From Ostrinia nubilalis (Eukaryota; Arthropoda; Insecta; Lepidoptera; Crambidae), in the NCBI RefSeq assembly GCF_963855985.1, contig NC_087111.1:1245001-1309000 (forward strand): 64,000 nt of DNA, written 5' to 3'. The position numbers were made by a program, and so were the translations under genes. Position 1 is the stretch's first letter. Each line of letters opens with the position of its first letter. Below, one piece after another: positions 43,446 through 55,084 of this stretch. The notes under the pieces were generated by a model. That model searched no databases. It was given only the letters and a program-made list of their open reading frames with translations, and was not told the origin of the DNA.

Positions 43446-44340
43446 TATAATAATATTATTATGACAGCTATTTATTATGTCATTTGTTGCCCTAATGAAT
43501 GCGAGGCGGGCAATTACCTGACGTAGTATCTAACTCGACTTCTCAAAGAGAATAATAATGTTATTCATGAAAATCAAATAACTTAACTGTAGTAATAGGT
43601 ACGTACTTAGCAATTTCTATCTAACTACTTTCCTTTGACATAAAAATTATGCGTAAAATACGCTTATTTCAATTTAATTTCGAAAAATAAAATACCTCTT
43701 TGAAACGACGACATTGAGGAACGCTGCTTAATTTTTAAAAGGTCTTTAATATTCCCTTTTGGTACCGAATTGCTGAAAACCTCATAATCGTTCGATTAAT
43801 AATTAAAGAACGAATGAACGGTTTAAAATGACCGAGTGAATGAATGGAATCTAATGGAGCTTTAAAATCTTCCGGGATTTCCATTTTGGGAATTCATTAT
43901 TGCCGTTTGGATTGGTCTATTGATTAATTGAAGGTTTAGATTTGAATTGATTTTTTGTAGGAAAGTAGATTTCTTAGATTGAGTAATTCAGGTGAAAACA
44001 AAAATTGTAGTTATCTTGATAAGACATTTTATTTTCTGGAAAAGATTCCATTCCTAATTTCGTCTTCAAGAAAAGAAAATTCAATGATACTAAAGGTAAT
44101 GAAATAATAATTTGCTTTATCGTGTTTATCAGTACTTTAAAGAGAGTTGTAAAGTAGAGACTATAAAACCAAAGTTACTAGCAAGAATCGAAAAAGCTCT
44201 AAAGCTTGGTGAGAAGCTTTAGCTCTAAAAGCTTTCATTAGTGTAAGCGTTACGGAACAATAGGTAATATGTATCCAAATAGGGTTTGTATTTCTTACTT
44301 TGTAGACCCCTCTGTGTTCTAGTTTCAATTCCCAGTGAAT
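43446..44340. other. No gene recognised
   Basis: AT-rich, no known repeat seen. Confidence 0.35.
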
Positions 44341-44522
44341 AACACGGGACTATTCCCACCTCTCGTTCCCACCGCTGCAACTCCTGTGTAGCCAGGATCT
44401 ACAGCTTGACCGCCATAAAAACCCAACCAATGAAGGTCAAGTCTGTCCCGGGGGAAAGTTAAACTGTCATTTGACCCGCAACGAAATTAATCAGAAGAAC
44501 ATAGGAGTTCGACTTCCCTCCA
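44341..44522 (+). repeat. Dispersed repeat, one of an inverted pair
   Basis: CTCTCGTTCCCACCGCTGCA to GAGTTCGACTTCCCTCC. The inverted partner is at 46329-46520. No frame is kept. Probably a LINE leader or UTR piece. Confidence 0.6.
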
Positions 44523-45026
44523 TTGCAAAGCGGATGACAGGTGACAAACAAAGGTTTAAAACCTAACCTAACCTAATCTTTTCGTAAAGGTTTTAATTCC
44601 CAGTGAATAGTGTAATATTTCTCGGTTTTTGTTCTCTGTTTATAACTAAACAGAGATTATATTATTATCTTAAAAATACTTCTAAAACTATTCGACTAAG
44701 TGCACATGGCATCACCGCAATTGAGATCAATTGTAAAAGAAGGTCGAGATAAAAACTTTTCCTGTATATTCATAGACCACTGAGATCTTTAGATACCGTC
44801 AAAGTTATTTTGTGAAGTTTATGAGTTATGAGGGGATCAAAAGTGGCTCCAAATGGTTCGTGTAATACACGGTGCTGCTCGCCAGTTCTGATACTTGAAC
44901 TAGATATATTACCTGACTGCACCAGAAGGAGGGTTATGTTTTCTTCATTATGAAAGCAAGAGCCTTGAAGTGCTATCAAACCAAGGTTTGAAATCCCAAT
45001 CTTTGTTTCAAAATACGGTCCTTTTC

Positions 45027-45276
45027 TGGCAGTGGGCGGGGCACATAGCTCGTAGAGCTGATGGCCGCTGGGGCAGGAAAGTTCATGAGTGGCGACCACA
45101 AGCCGGAAGACGTAGCGTGGGGAGGCCTCCCACTAGGTGGACCGACGATCTGGTGAAGGTCGCGAGAGGTGCCTGGATGCGAGCGGCGCAGGATCGGTCT
45201 TCGTGGAAATCCTTGGGGGAGGCCTTTGTCCAGCAGTGGACGTCTTTCGGCTGAAACGAACGAACGAACGAACGAA
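45027..45276 (+). repeat. RTE-type LINE 3' end, CGAACGAA tail, longest copy
   Basis: Open frame: WQWAGHIARRADGRWGRKVH, RRSVGRPPTRWTDDLVKVAR and RAAQDRSSWKSLGEAFVQQW, then stop and (CGAA)n. It is the reference copy for this lineage. Confidence 0.85.
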
Positions 45277-45299
45277 TGGTTCTTTAAACTTAATAAGAA

Positions 45300-45684
45300 C
45301 CACCACTCAACCCATAGGTATCTTCAATGTTAAGTTATTTATGTAAGTAATAGCATCATTAACCCTTCAAAGTTCGATTTTTTGTTTTTGTTACGTGTGC
45401 CAAAATCAGTGGTTGTTACTTCGATTGGTTACAACCTACACCTGGGTGCGACCTCATTACAGCTGATGTGGTGTCTACTAGTAGAATAGTGGTCTGTGTA
45501 TCTGCGATACGTCCGCAGCCCTCTAGTTTGCACCTTTGCCACTCCGCCGGAAACTTATAATGACTTCGGAACTGAGCTGGCTTCGATCGCTTCTGGAAGT
45601 ACCTTAGATATAGCGTAGGTTTTACCCACAAAATATATGGAGGAAACCGAGAGAAAGGTATCTAAATATAATAAAACTCAAAGG
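45300..45684. other. Unassigned, GC-richer than average
   Basis: A 71-codon - strand frame (45416-45631) with KFPAEWQRCKLEGCGRIADT looks protein-derived, but I cannot place it. It has no clear exon borders. Confidence 0.3.
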
Positions 45685-45834
45685 TGACTGACTGACATAG
45701 TGATCTATCAACGCACAGCCCAAACCACTGGACAGATCGGGCTGAAATTTGGCTAAGAAAGGATTTTACGAAACTCCACTCTTATGGGGGTAAAACGGGA
45801 TCCACGCGTACGAAGTCGCGGGCGGTCGCTAGTA
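45685..45834 (+). repeat. Module repeat, short copy
   Basis: Ends GGATCCACGCGTACGAAGTC and GCGGTCGCTAG. Only the end modules remain. Confidence 0.65.
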
Positions 45835-46328
45835 AACTACCTATATGATAAACCAAGTCACATATTACAAGTACTTAGTTTAAGTGCTTTACTAACAAAC
45901 CTTTTTCACACAAATACTTTCAAACATTCTCGTCCCTCAGATTGATTTAGAGATGTTTTCCAACAATAAGAGGTAAAGTAGCATACCTACCCTATTTGGG
46001 AAAGAGAAAAACAAAGGATCCTAAATTCCCAGGGAGGTAGGATAAAGTCGCGAGTACTCGCAAATCACGCGCGTGATGTACCGACGATCGCGTGCCCTTA
46101 ACTCAGGGCTGCCACTTACCTGAGGAAAATATCCGAGCAAACTAATACTGTATATAAAAGTACAAAGGCACAAAATTGCTTGCGCCAAATTTTGCTTGGG
46201 AAAAAATATATTTTGGGGTGCATCTAGAATATGGGAGCATCGTTATTCGGTGTTTATGTGATGGTCAATATCAATATCGAACCGAAAACGATGGGAAGAT
46301 TTGATTGGGGCAGACGCGATAAGGAAAT
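45835..46328. other. No gene recognised
   Basis: No coding frame or known repeat seen. Confidence 0.3.
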
Positions 46329-46520
46329 GGAGGGAAGTCGAACCTTACTTTCGAACTCCTCCTATGTTCTTCAGATTAATTTCGTTGCGGGTCCAATGAC
46401 AGTTTAACTTTCCCCCGGGACGAACTTGACCTTCATTGGTTGGGTTTTTGTGGCGGTCAAGCTGTAGATCCTGGCTACACAGGAGTTGCAGTGGTGGGAA
46501 CGAGAGGTGGAAATAGTTCC
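46329..46520 (-). repeat. Dispersed repeat, inverted partner of 44341-44522
   Basis: GGAGGGAAGTCGAA to CGTTCCCACC-type end, inverted, about 90 percent alike by eye. Confidence 0.6.
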
Positions 46521-46909
46521 GTAAGGAAATGGTGAACCAACGGCGAATAACGGAAGAATATTTTTATAAGGATTTTTTTATTCCCAGCTAAGCTATATAT
46601 TTGCTTATGTAGGTATAGAAGTAGGTAAATTACTAATAGTTTAGCAGTTAAGGCGATCGAACCAGAGCGTCTGAAATTATTGGGCTACTAACTACTTCGT
46701 AACTTATAGTTTTAGTATGTGCTTACTACACATAATATTGCTTTATTTTGTTTTTAATAGTATTTTTTGTAATAAACGAGACTGGAAAAATAATAAATAA
46801 ATAGATATCCTTAGACATTTTACACTGCGCTTCTAGTCCCAAACTAAGCAAAGCTTGTACTACGGGTACTAGACAACGGATATAAACATACTTAAATAAT
46901 TTTTATTTT

Positions 46910-47057
46910 AATACATAGGTACTTATTATACATAGAAAACACCCAGTCCAATACAAACAAATATGTTCATGCACACAAATGTTTGTACTGTGCGGGAATC
47001 GAACCCGCTACCTCCGGAATAGTAGTCCGTTTCGAACCACTACACCAAACGGCCGAC
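46910..47057 (-). mobile_element. tRNA-headed SINE, inverted
   Basis: On the - strand GGCCGTTTGGTGTAGTGG carries the A box and GGTTCGATTCC the B box, as at 2542. The body differs: GTTTGTATTGGACTGGGTGT. It is a relative with the same head but another 3' part. Confidence 0.7.
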
Positions 47058-47063
47058 AAAAGA

Positions 47064-47200
47064 CTGAGTTTCTTATGCCCGGTTTCAGCACCAGTCGATA
47101 TTATGTCCTGAAGTGTTGGTAGAGCAAGCTGTATTATGTATTTGGGACGTGTATAAAGGCCTTGAAAAGGGACACTTATGAAAGAATTTGAATAAGTATA
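47064..47200 (+). repeat. Solo tail of the 31073-36899 LINE family, diverged
   Basis: GACTGAGTTTCTTATGCCCG and TTGGGACGTGTATAAAGG. Confidence 0.55.
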
Positions 47201-47304
47201 CAATATCAAGTTTAGTGTTTGATCTTCATGAATACTCGTAAGCAAGCAAAAGCAAGCTATTTGAAGCCAAAAGATACGGCTTTTTAAAATAAGATTAAAC
47301 TGGA

Positions 47305-47551
47305 TGGTTGGCAGTCCACAACAGTACCTTCGTTTCTCTAGAAACTTCCTGCCCCGTACAACCAAACTGTGGAATGGACTGTCGTCTGCGATGTTTCTGG
47401 ACCGATACGACCCGCAAGCTTTCAAGAAGAGAGCGTATCTTTACCTTAAAGGCTGGCAACGCAAGTAACGCCCCTGGTTCTGCGGGTGTCTATGGGCGAC
47501 GGTAATCACTTACCATCAGGTGATCCGTCTGCTCGTTTGCCTCCTGTCACA
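47305..47551 (+). repeat. LINE 3' end with ORF2 C-terminus (third tail family)
   Basis: Encodes FLPRTTKLWNGLSSAMFLDR, then YDPQAFKKRAYLYLKGWQRK-stop. It ends in the widespread motif GATCCGTCTGCTCGTTTGCC with an A tail. A 44-bp copy of the very end is at 58822. Confidence 0.75.
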
Positions 47552-47925
47552 TAAAAAAAAACTCGATTGTCATTCCATTTTTTTCAACCCTAACCCATAA
47601 GGCCGAGGGCTCAAGTGTCCCAATAAATCTATCTAATACCAACGGCAGCGCCGGTGTATGTAATGAAACGGTTTACTACCCTCCGATATAGATCCGTAGT
47701 TGTAAACAATTTTTTTACGTCTTGTTAGAAGCGGGCGAGGAAATTGGGGATTATGTGCTAGTTTACTTTATTGTTTCAAGTAATATGAAGCATATTTTGA
47801 TTGGTACAATCTTCTTCTTTTTTTCGTGTCGACAACAAACCTACACAGTGTCAACCCAAAACTACGCTACAAGCTTGGGCACTCAGGGCACGACATCAGG
47901 TGCTTCATTGACTGGGGAACAAAAC
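47552..47925. other. No gene recognised
   Basis: No known repeat or coding frame seen. Confidence 0.3.
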
Positions 47926-48048
47926 TGCGCTGGTAGGGTAAAAAGATTATGAGACATGTAGAGGCTCCTTAAGAGCAAAATGACGATTTGTAAGAACTAT
48001 TTATTAGTCTAAACAAATAAAGAAATTTTGACTTTGACTTTGACTTTG
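47926..48048 (+). repeat. LINE tail (fourth family), (TTTGAC)n end
   Basis: GCTGGTAGGGTAAAAAGATT, GACGATTTGTAAGAAC and AAATAAAGAAATTTTGAC, then TTTGACTTTGACTTTG. Other copies at 56413 and 58797. Confidence 0.7.
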
Positions 48049-48439
48049 CACCTGCACTCCATGTTTAAGCCATCCAAGAATCCCCACCTGATCAGATTGT
48101 CCTTACTACGGCCAACCTGCGTCCGAAGTCTATTTAAAGACTTCCAGGTAAGCCAGGGGAGCTCATGTCCAGGTGGAGGACTCTCAGACATAGGGACAAA
48201 AGGGCAGGGGAGATCAGCTCTCTCGCGCCATAACCTGCATCTGTGGTACAATGTACAATAGAAGGGATATAATAATTATAAATACGAGCTTATGATTTAT
48301 TATAAGTATGTATTTACCTATTTACTAAAGCGGGCTTTCTTATTAGATACCTATTCAGTCCATGTAAAAGTCACAGTAAGCTCAAGTAGTCGACACGATT
48401 CTTTTGAAATAAAGCCAAAGTATTATTATTAAAAAAATT
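48049..48439. other. Unassigned
   Basis: 48049-48250 is GC-richer with an exon-like border (AGACTTCCAG then GTAAGCC), but no protein family is recognised. Confidence 0.3.
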
Positions 48440-48612
48440 AGGTCATCGGTCAACCTTGTGGGTGGATCTCACACTCTGCGCTTTCCAGTACGTGGCCTCC
48501 ACTCCAGAACCTTACTGTCCCATCGGCCGTCACCAACCGGTCATTATGGAAAGCATTGGGGGAGGCCTATGTTCAGCAGTGGACGTCCTATGGCTGAAAT
48601 GATGATGATGAA
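48440..48612 (+). repeat. RTE-type LINE 3' end with 5' inversion
   Basis: 48538-48612 is the 3' end on the + strand with ATGATGATG tail. 48440-48533 is an upstream part in inverted orientation (CTTTCCAGTACGTGGCCTCC). Confidence 0.75.
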
Positions 48613-48696
48613 TTTAATCAATTACGTAGGCTTAAATTTCTGAACCCTGGCATTTTCTATTTTCCCTTCTTTCTTGAAACGTCCTTTATTAAGTAC

Positions 48697-48988
48697 TAGC
48701 GACCTACCCCGGCTTCGCTCGGGTGCTAAATATACATATAAACCTTCCCGATGGATCACTCTTGCCCATTTTCACCATCAATCCCTAATTTTTAAGTGAC
48801 CCCTATGGTAACACTTAACAGGAATTTTGTTTTCATAGGGGTCACTTAAAAATTAGGGATTGATGGTGAAAATGTACATCTGTCTATTAAAAAAACCGCA
48901 TCAAAATCCGTTGCGTAGTTTTACAGATCTAAGCATACATAGGAACAGACAGACAGGAAAGCGATTTTGTTTTATAATGTAGTGATAT
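48697..48988. repeat. Dispersed repeat (TACTAGCGACC ... TTTATAATGTAGTGA) with nested MITE
   Basis: Left part CCCCGGCTTCGCTCGGGTGC and right part AAAATCCGTTGCGTAGTTTT belong to one common moth repeat. They are separated by the 106-bp hairpin MITE. Confidence 0.6.
48768..48873. mobile_element. Hairpin MITE (TTTTCACCATC), copy 2
   Basis: Arms of about 40 bp pair almost perfectly. Partner copy at 10702. Confidence 0.8.
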
Positions 48989-49314
48989 TCCTAAGCAATT
49001 AGAATACAACTTAAAGCTCAAATTAAAGCCTGAAGCGTCTATTAAGGTCTAAAGCTCCAATTAAAGGGTCATAATTTTCGCAATAAACCCAGATTATGCT
49101 ACGTGAGCACAATTCCGATACTGCGTTAATTTCGCTTGCGCTGCGTTCGTTGTAATCAGATTTTATTATTACTGAAATGCTTTGTACCTTATATTTATAC
49201 TGTGTAATAAGCTCGCACTTATTATCTCGTAAACAGTATTCCTGTACCTATTACCTAAAGTAATACCTAGGTATTTAACAAAAGGTTAATTTCTTTAGAG
49301 GCTAACGCCCATAT
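48989..49314. other. No gene recognised
   Basis: Nothing recognised. Confidence 0.3.
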
Positions 49315-49432
49315 TCACAAACATTACTATGAGGTCTCACAGTGCGCGTGGACGCACAGAGTGGCACACGAACCAATTACAGACCAGATTTGCTGTTTCA
49401 CTTAAGCAAACATCGTTTGTGAATACGGGCGT
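49315..49432. mobile_element. MITE (ACGCCCATATTCACAAAC), copy 2
   Basis: Same ends and interior as 42973-43118, somewhat shorter. Confidence 0.75.
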
Positions 49433-49884
49433 AAGTTATGTACGCAATTTTTTCTCATCACTAGTCGGGTTAGGATGCGCGGGATGATAATAATTATCTT
49501 ATTAACGATTTCAGACGACAAATGTATGGGCTTATCGCGTTAAATCGATAAAATCGTGACAAAAGCTTAGGTGTAGCAACGCGCATCCTTGGCCTACAGG
49601 AGGATGTTGGGAGGGACCAATGGTAGACCGACCTTTTTTATAATACTTTGCCTACGTTTTTATTACTTTTTTATACCTTTTTATTATTATTGTTTTTAAT
49701 AGCTTTTATGTCTGTCTAAAGAAGCGTTTTGTTCTGTCAGCGTATTTTCAAGATGAAATACCCTAAAGGCAAATTATTTGGCTAAGTTGTCCCGAAATGA
49801 TTGTAGAGTAAACTATATTTCAGAGACCTTTTTCAGTACTTAAGTGCTTTGAAAAAAGGCCCATGTTAAAATAGAGTAGAGCTT
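49433..49884. other. No gene recognised
   Basis: Nothing recognised. Confidence 0.3.
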
Positions 49885-49929
49885 TAAAATAACCTGAGTT
49901 TCTTGCGCTACTTCTTTTGGCAAACATTA
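49885..49929 (+). repeat. Solo LINE tail, left part
   Basis: CTGAGTTTCTTGCGCTACTT. The right part resumes at 51027 (TACTTCTTTTTTAAGCAGTG) after the pogo-like element. Confidence 0.6.
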
Positions 49930-51026
49930 GGGGAAAGTAGTACGAGATGATCCCCTTAAGCGGGAATCGCTGTAAAATACATATTTTTCAAGGTAAACCA
50001 AAAATAAAGACGATTACTACTAGTATATTTATCTATCCAACTTTCCTTATACTCAAAACCAGAAATTAATTAAGGTTTCATTAAAATATTTCATTTTTTG
50101 CAAAACCTTACAAAGTGATCATCTTGTACACCCCTGTGGGTAAGATGATCCCCCAGGTAGGGGTAAGATGATCCCTATGATTCTGTTCTATGATCTATTC
50201 TTTTCTGGTTATATTCCTTTCGGAGTACCTAATTATGTAATTATGCGAACAAATCGTTAAAAAGTTAGAAAAGAAAAACATTTACGAATTAAATAACGAA
50301 AATAAGTGATTCTTTCTTAGTACCTGCTAAAAAGCGTTTAAATAATTGAAACGCTTTTAGGCTGGAGCTGTGTTGAATATATCACAAATAAATTCACCTG
50401 CTTCATCACCCTCTACCCGAGCACATGCTTTTTGGCCCCATTTTCCACATGCATAACATTTTATCCATCCTTCACCCTTGGTATTGCTTGAAAACTTTTC
50501 TGTTCAGTACAGCCACTCAGTATCATCTCCTTCAGACTCAGGTGAGTTATATGAAGTTCTCTTTCTTTTATTTCACTTCCCTTTACCTACTCCATTGACT
50601 TTTTTGATTTAATTCCCAGGTATCATCTTGTACATATAGGAAGGGATCATCTTGACCCAAGTCCCACTTTTTGTTAAATATTTGCTAAAATAATCTACAA
50701 GTACGCGGCTACGTTTTTATGGCCAAAATATTAAAATTAAACATAATAGAAAGCCTAACGACAACAGTAATTACATTTAACATTGTTTGAATAAAAGTAA
50801 CATAAGCTCAAAGTCATGCCTATTTTAGATCAGACAGAAGTACACAATTTTTCTGTTTTCTCGTCAAATTCGATGTATCGCTCACGCCACCATTACGATT
50901 TGACTGAGGCGGGGATGTGTCCAGAGCTATGTTTTACCAGTGAAAGAAACTAAATGACGTTAGTGGTTTCAGCACAATCGCGAAAGATCATCTTACCCCA
51001 GGGGATCAACTCGTACTACTTTCCCC
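49930..51026. mobile_element. pogo-like element with TA duplication
   Basis: Ends GGGGAAAGTAGTACGAGATG and inverted GGGGAAAGTAGTACGAGTTG. TA at 49928-49929 and 51027-51028. Subterminal motif GATCATCTT/AAGATGATCCCC recurs at least six times. 1,097 bp, with one decayed coding piece. Confidence 0.75.
50361..50600 (-). pseudogene. Transposase C-terminal zinc-binding tail (pogo type), broken
   Basis: On the - strand: SYNSPESEGDDTEWLY, stop, TEKFSSNTKGEGWIKCYACG, then KWGQKACARVEGDEAGEFIC. W-I-x-C-x-x-C-x-x-W with a following CA and FIC is the PHD/zinc-ribbon-like tail known at the end of insect pogo-type transposases. A TGA (50504-50506 inverted) stands where a Cys codon is expected, and a His is Gln. 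A second stop lies further upstream. The catalytic domain is gone. Confidence 0.6.
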
Positions 51027-51065
51027 TACTTCTTTTTTAAGCAGTGTAGAGGTAATGCCAAAAAT

Positions 51066-51127
51066 TGGGACGTGTAAAAGTGTTTTTTTATAAATTTGGC
51101 TTATAAAAACACTTTTACACGTCCCAA
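51066..51127. repeat. Hairpin made of a LINE tail and its own inverted copy
   Basis: GGGACGTGTAAAAGTGTTTT is followed after about 15 bases by AAAACACTTTTACACGTCCC. Confidence 0.75.
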
Positions 51128-51554
51128 TTACTAAAAACAAATGAAAAATTAATTTACGAGTACAAGTAAATAATGCTGAGTCACATGATTTTCTACAAAA
51201 GAAAGGTCACTGTAAATGTATTTATTGGGTTACGCCAAATTAATTAAAGTAATTAAAAGCTAAAGAACAGCCTGATTGTTTATGCCAAACTCGTAAGAAA
51301 GTTGAGGTAATTGTATTGAATCAAAGTGTTGTTAACTTTAATTCGAAGACAAAGTGAGTTAAGCCTTGTTTGTTTTGCACGATTCAGTTAGTTCAATCGT
51401 TACCTACAAGGTATTTGAACTCAATTTGGAGATTTTTCGTTCAATTCAGTCTAAGGACCCTTTTCCATGACAGTTTGGCGGGATCCAATAATGCAGGATC
51501 CCGCACGACCACGATTAAAACACGTCTAAACGGAATCCTGCAAAAAACGAGATT
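51128..51554. other. No gene recognised
   Basis: Contains GGGATCCAATAATGCAGGATCCC, a short palindrome near 51479-51501. Nothing else. Confidence 0.3.
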
Positions 51555-51812
51555 CTTCTTAGTCGGGCACTCTTGTCAGAGTGGTCGCGGTTGCGCTGAC
51601 GGGGTACATGGTGGGGTGATGTCATCTCCAAGGGTAGCTCTCCTGGCGATGTGCTTCCATTTCTGACGGTTAGAGGCGTCGTGAGTACACTGGCCCGTGA
51701 TGGACTCGGTGGCCTTTGTGATGACGTCTATCCAGCGGGTTGGCGATCGACCGCGTGCTCTCTTGCCTTCCACCTGGCCCTGAACTACCAGTCTCTCCAT
51801 CGAGAGAAAAAA
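51555..51812 (-). repeat. LINE reverse-transcriptase C-terminus (further lineage)
   Basis: Encodes MERLVVQGQVEGKRARGRSP, then TRWIDVITKATESITGQCTH and a tail DASNRQKWKHIARRATLGDD. GKR.RGRSPTRW is the LINE C-terminal motif. Different from the two RTE lineages elsewhere in the window. Confidence 0.65.
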
Positions 51813-51867
51813 CGGGATATCTCCGTGGAAAAGAGAGCCCTAATATCATCCATGGCTGGACAACGAC

Positions 51868-51990
51868 CAATCCTGCACTGCCCGTATCCAGGTGCTTCCC
51901 GCGACCTTCACCAGATCGTCAGTCCACTGAGTCAGAGGCTTGCTTACACTACGTTTTCCGGTTCGTGGTCGCCAATCGAGAGATCAGATG
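51868..51990 (-). repeat. RTE-type LINE fragment, CGAACGAA lineage
   Basis: CCCGTATCCAGGTGCTTCCC, then TTCACCAGATCGTCAGTCCA, on the - strand. Confidence 0.7.
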
Positions 51991-52229
51991 ATTGCCTGTT
52001 GTTTTTTTTTATTTATTTACATGGACTCATTTTTTATTTACACTTTTCAATCCAGCCTTCCATTTGTATTGATCCAGTACTGCCGAAATTCTCTCAATTT
52101 ATTGAATTGGATAAAAACTTTCATTACATTCGTTCGTGAGGGAAAGATATTTGGCACAACACAAATACGAATAGCAGGTTCACTTCCAACGGTAACTAAA
52201 ATATCAAAGTCAAATTCTTTAACTAGCTT

Positions 52230-52436
52230 TTACCCCCGGCTTCACCCGCCTGGAATTTAGTTTGTCACAGATCGTCATAAATTATAGCCTATATGTTATT
52301 CTGGGTTATAAATAATAATACTGTAAAGATTCATCAAAATCTGTTCAGTAGTTTTTGCGTGAAAGAGTAACAAACTTCCATACAGACATCCAAACTTTCG
52401 CATTTATAATATAAGTAGGATAGTAGGATGATTTAT
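52230..52436 (+). repeat. Dispersed repeat (CCCCGGCTTCACCCGCC ... CATTTATAATATAAGTAGGA)
   Basis: A block I know from moth genomes, with TCAAAATCTGTTCAGTAGTT inside. No coding. Confidence 0.5.
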
Positions 52437-53233
52437 TGGTGTAAATATACGTAAGAAGAATGAGTTACACTTACCTATGATCGTGAGATAAGGGTTAGAA
52501 TTTTTTTAAATTTCGTTCGTTTTTTCGTTTCAACCAAAGTACCTTTTCTTATTTTATTTGGTTTGGGTTTATATAAGTTTCTTATAATATTTTATTGCTT
52601 TTGTGAACGTTGTAGGCCTAATTTAATAGTGCATTAAAGGTTTAAAACCTGTACAATTAAAAAAAGCAATTTCTTTTTTGCAAAACTTATGAGGAAGGAA
52701 GCGAGCCTTCTTTTTATCTATCACTTATCTACCATGGAACTTTGAATATTGCCTATTCCGAGAGCTTTTGCAAAGGGTTGATTGATTTCAGGAGACGTTA
52801 AGGCATGTTTAATAATGTACAGGCACATCAAGCTTCACACTGTAGCAGCTTATGTAGTTGTTATTAGGTACTATTTTACTACAAAAATATAAAGTCTGAA
52901 TATTACCTAGATATTATGTAATTTTACTAAGTTACAGAGATCAAAGGGCGTACCTACGTGTTGATCAAATTCAAGTTCTTCATTAGTATGTAGGCCCTTT
53001 ATAGGGCACACATGTTCCTATTATAGCGATCAGTGACGTGTCAATAACATAAAACTTATTTCTTCTTCTTAGTGATGTTTTTCTTAGTAACAAGTTTTAG
53101 CTGTAATTTTAGATTATAAGTTGCTTTGAAATCAAAAACTTGATAATAATCGAACTTGGGACACTCTTGACCTATTGACCTATTGACCCGGAAGAGGCTG
53201 AGACGTTGAAAGATACAAACTAATGTGAATGTA
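52437..53233. other. No gene recognised
   Basis: Nothing recognised. Confidence 0.3.
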
Positions 53234-53415
53234 CAGGGTGTTTCCTGTAAGGTCTGTCAAGATGAAGCCAGGTTATAGGTGAGGACCAGACCAATCGATT
53301 TTACCCCACGTTACAAAATTAATGATAACTTCTAAACTACGAAAAACTGTAGAACATACATGGGGGTGAAATCGATAGGCTAGTTTCGGCTTGACACCTT
53401 ACAAGAAACACCCTG
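53234..53415. mobile_element. TA-type MITE (CAGGGTGTTTCCTGTAAGG)
   Basis: Ends CAGGGTGTTTCCTGTAAGG and inverted CAGGGTGTTTCTTGTAAGG. TA on both sides. 182 bp. Confidence 0.8.
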
Positions 53416-53417
53416 TA

Positions 53418-54539
53418 AAATACGTACTCTTTGAAAATTAGTTAGCTAAGAAATAAGAAAATTACTTTATACATTATTTATCTCCTAAGCATTAATCTCG
53501 GCCCAAGGGTAATCGAGCCAAAATCACAAAAGACAAAACTGGCCGTTTCCAATAATGCCCGCAATAAACATAGAACGAAAGTACTATGATCCCATAAAAA
53601 GAAACGAGTGTCAGTCCCACCTTTGTAGAGAGATTTCCTCTATAAGAATACAGTAGGCTGTACACTGTACAGTTTACCCCATAAACTTTTTGAACTCTAC
53701 CACCTTCAAAACAGAGTCTGGAATTGCGTATTTTAATTTAGGGTCAGCAACGGATGTTCGCAATTTAGCAATAGTAGATCGTATTGTGTTGCGTTATAAA
53801 TTTTTCAGTTGTCTTTTTTTGTTCGTACCCAAAAGAATACTCGAAGTGCCCGAATGGTCGGTATACACCTGCCATGAAAGTGGTAGCGATAGCCAAATGG
53901 GTAAAGATTTCTTGAATATTTTACTGAAAATTACGTTTTTGTGTATCTTGTAGATAGAGTCCAAGGTATGTATTATGAACTCTATACAAACTGATAGAAT
54001 AGGACCACGCCGTTAGATCATCAGGACACTCTAAGTCTGGCCAAAGAAAAAGAGTGTAGACCAAATCCTCCATTTGCCTCTGGTAGATGAGAAATGATGA
54101 TCATCATCAGTGGAAATGAAACATGATCGGATGATCCGAACCGTACCGTCTATTTATTAAAACTTACTGAGGATGAGAGACATTATTGGCTTTAACTTTT
54201 ACAGGTTTTAAGTGTAATTTTGATTAAATCTCATTTTCAAGAAACACGTCCAGGATCAGCAAAATCGCAGTTCTTATTCTTGTTTTATTCCAAACACGTA
54301 TTTGTAGCGGACTATACACAAATCCTGCTGATATTCTGTACGTGTCATTAGTATTAGTAATATTACTTTGCCACACCTTTTCTTTGCGAATATTAGGGGT
54401 TGCTTAAGCCCCTTAGTGTGCCAATATCACGGATAAACCAATATGGGATAATACCACAGAAGAAATAGTAATAAGTATTTCTTTGTCATACATTAATGAG
54501 AAGAATAACAATCAAAAGAAAAGCATTCAATAAGTAAGT
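53418..54539. other. No gene recognised
   Basis: An 87-codon frame at 53690-53953 is without family. Confidence 0.3.
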
Positions 54540-55060
54540 ACACTCGGCATCAAATAAATCGCACCACCCGCAACAAGCACTTTTCAAAAGTATGCATCCT
54601 CACTTCCCACCAACATTAGTACCATTTGAAAGCCTAGTTCTAAGCTTAATTTCATTAAAGGAAAGGTTTTTACCCCAAAAATGTGTCTTTAGATGGATCC
54701 AGAGTCACTTCTTCAAAAAATAGGTAGTTACACTTGAGCCAACTTTTATGGCAATAAAACTGTTAAGTTGGGATTAATCGCTATCCATCTGTTAAAGAGG
54801 ACACGTGAGGTCATTATTTAGTTTTATAAGCATAAAAATTGGTCTAATTGATCCCACAGGTGAGCCCAAAATGAGGTCATTTTTCAAGTCACATTTATGG
54901 TATATGTTAATCATTTATTAAGAAATTAAATGTGGTTTTCTTTAAGGATATTTATTGGGCTTTCAAATAACAGCAATATTGTTGGGGCACCATGATTGTG
55001 TCAGAAGAAAATCTTTAAAGTTCGCGTCGCGGAAGGTGCGATTTATTTGACGTTGAGTAT
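54540..55060. mobile_element. MITE (ACACTCGGCATC ends), copy 2
   Basis: Second copy of 8051-8587, with small indels and the same ends. Confidence 0.7.
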
Positions 55061-55084
55061 AGGTATTTAGGATTAGGTATAACA

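Noticed and set aside
44560..44578. AACCTAACCTAACCTAA resembles the insect telomere repeat (TTAGG)n.
   Set aside because: Only about three units, next to a dispersed repeat in ordinary sequence. Too short for a telomere.
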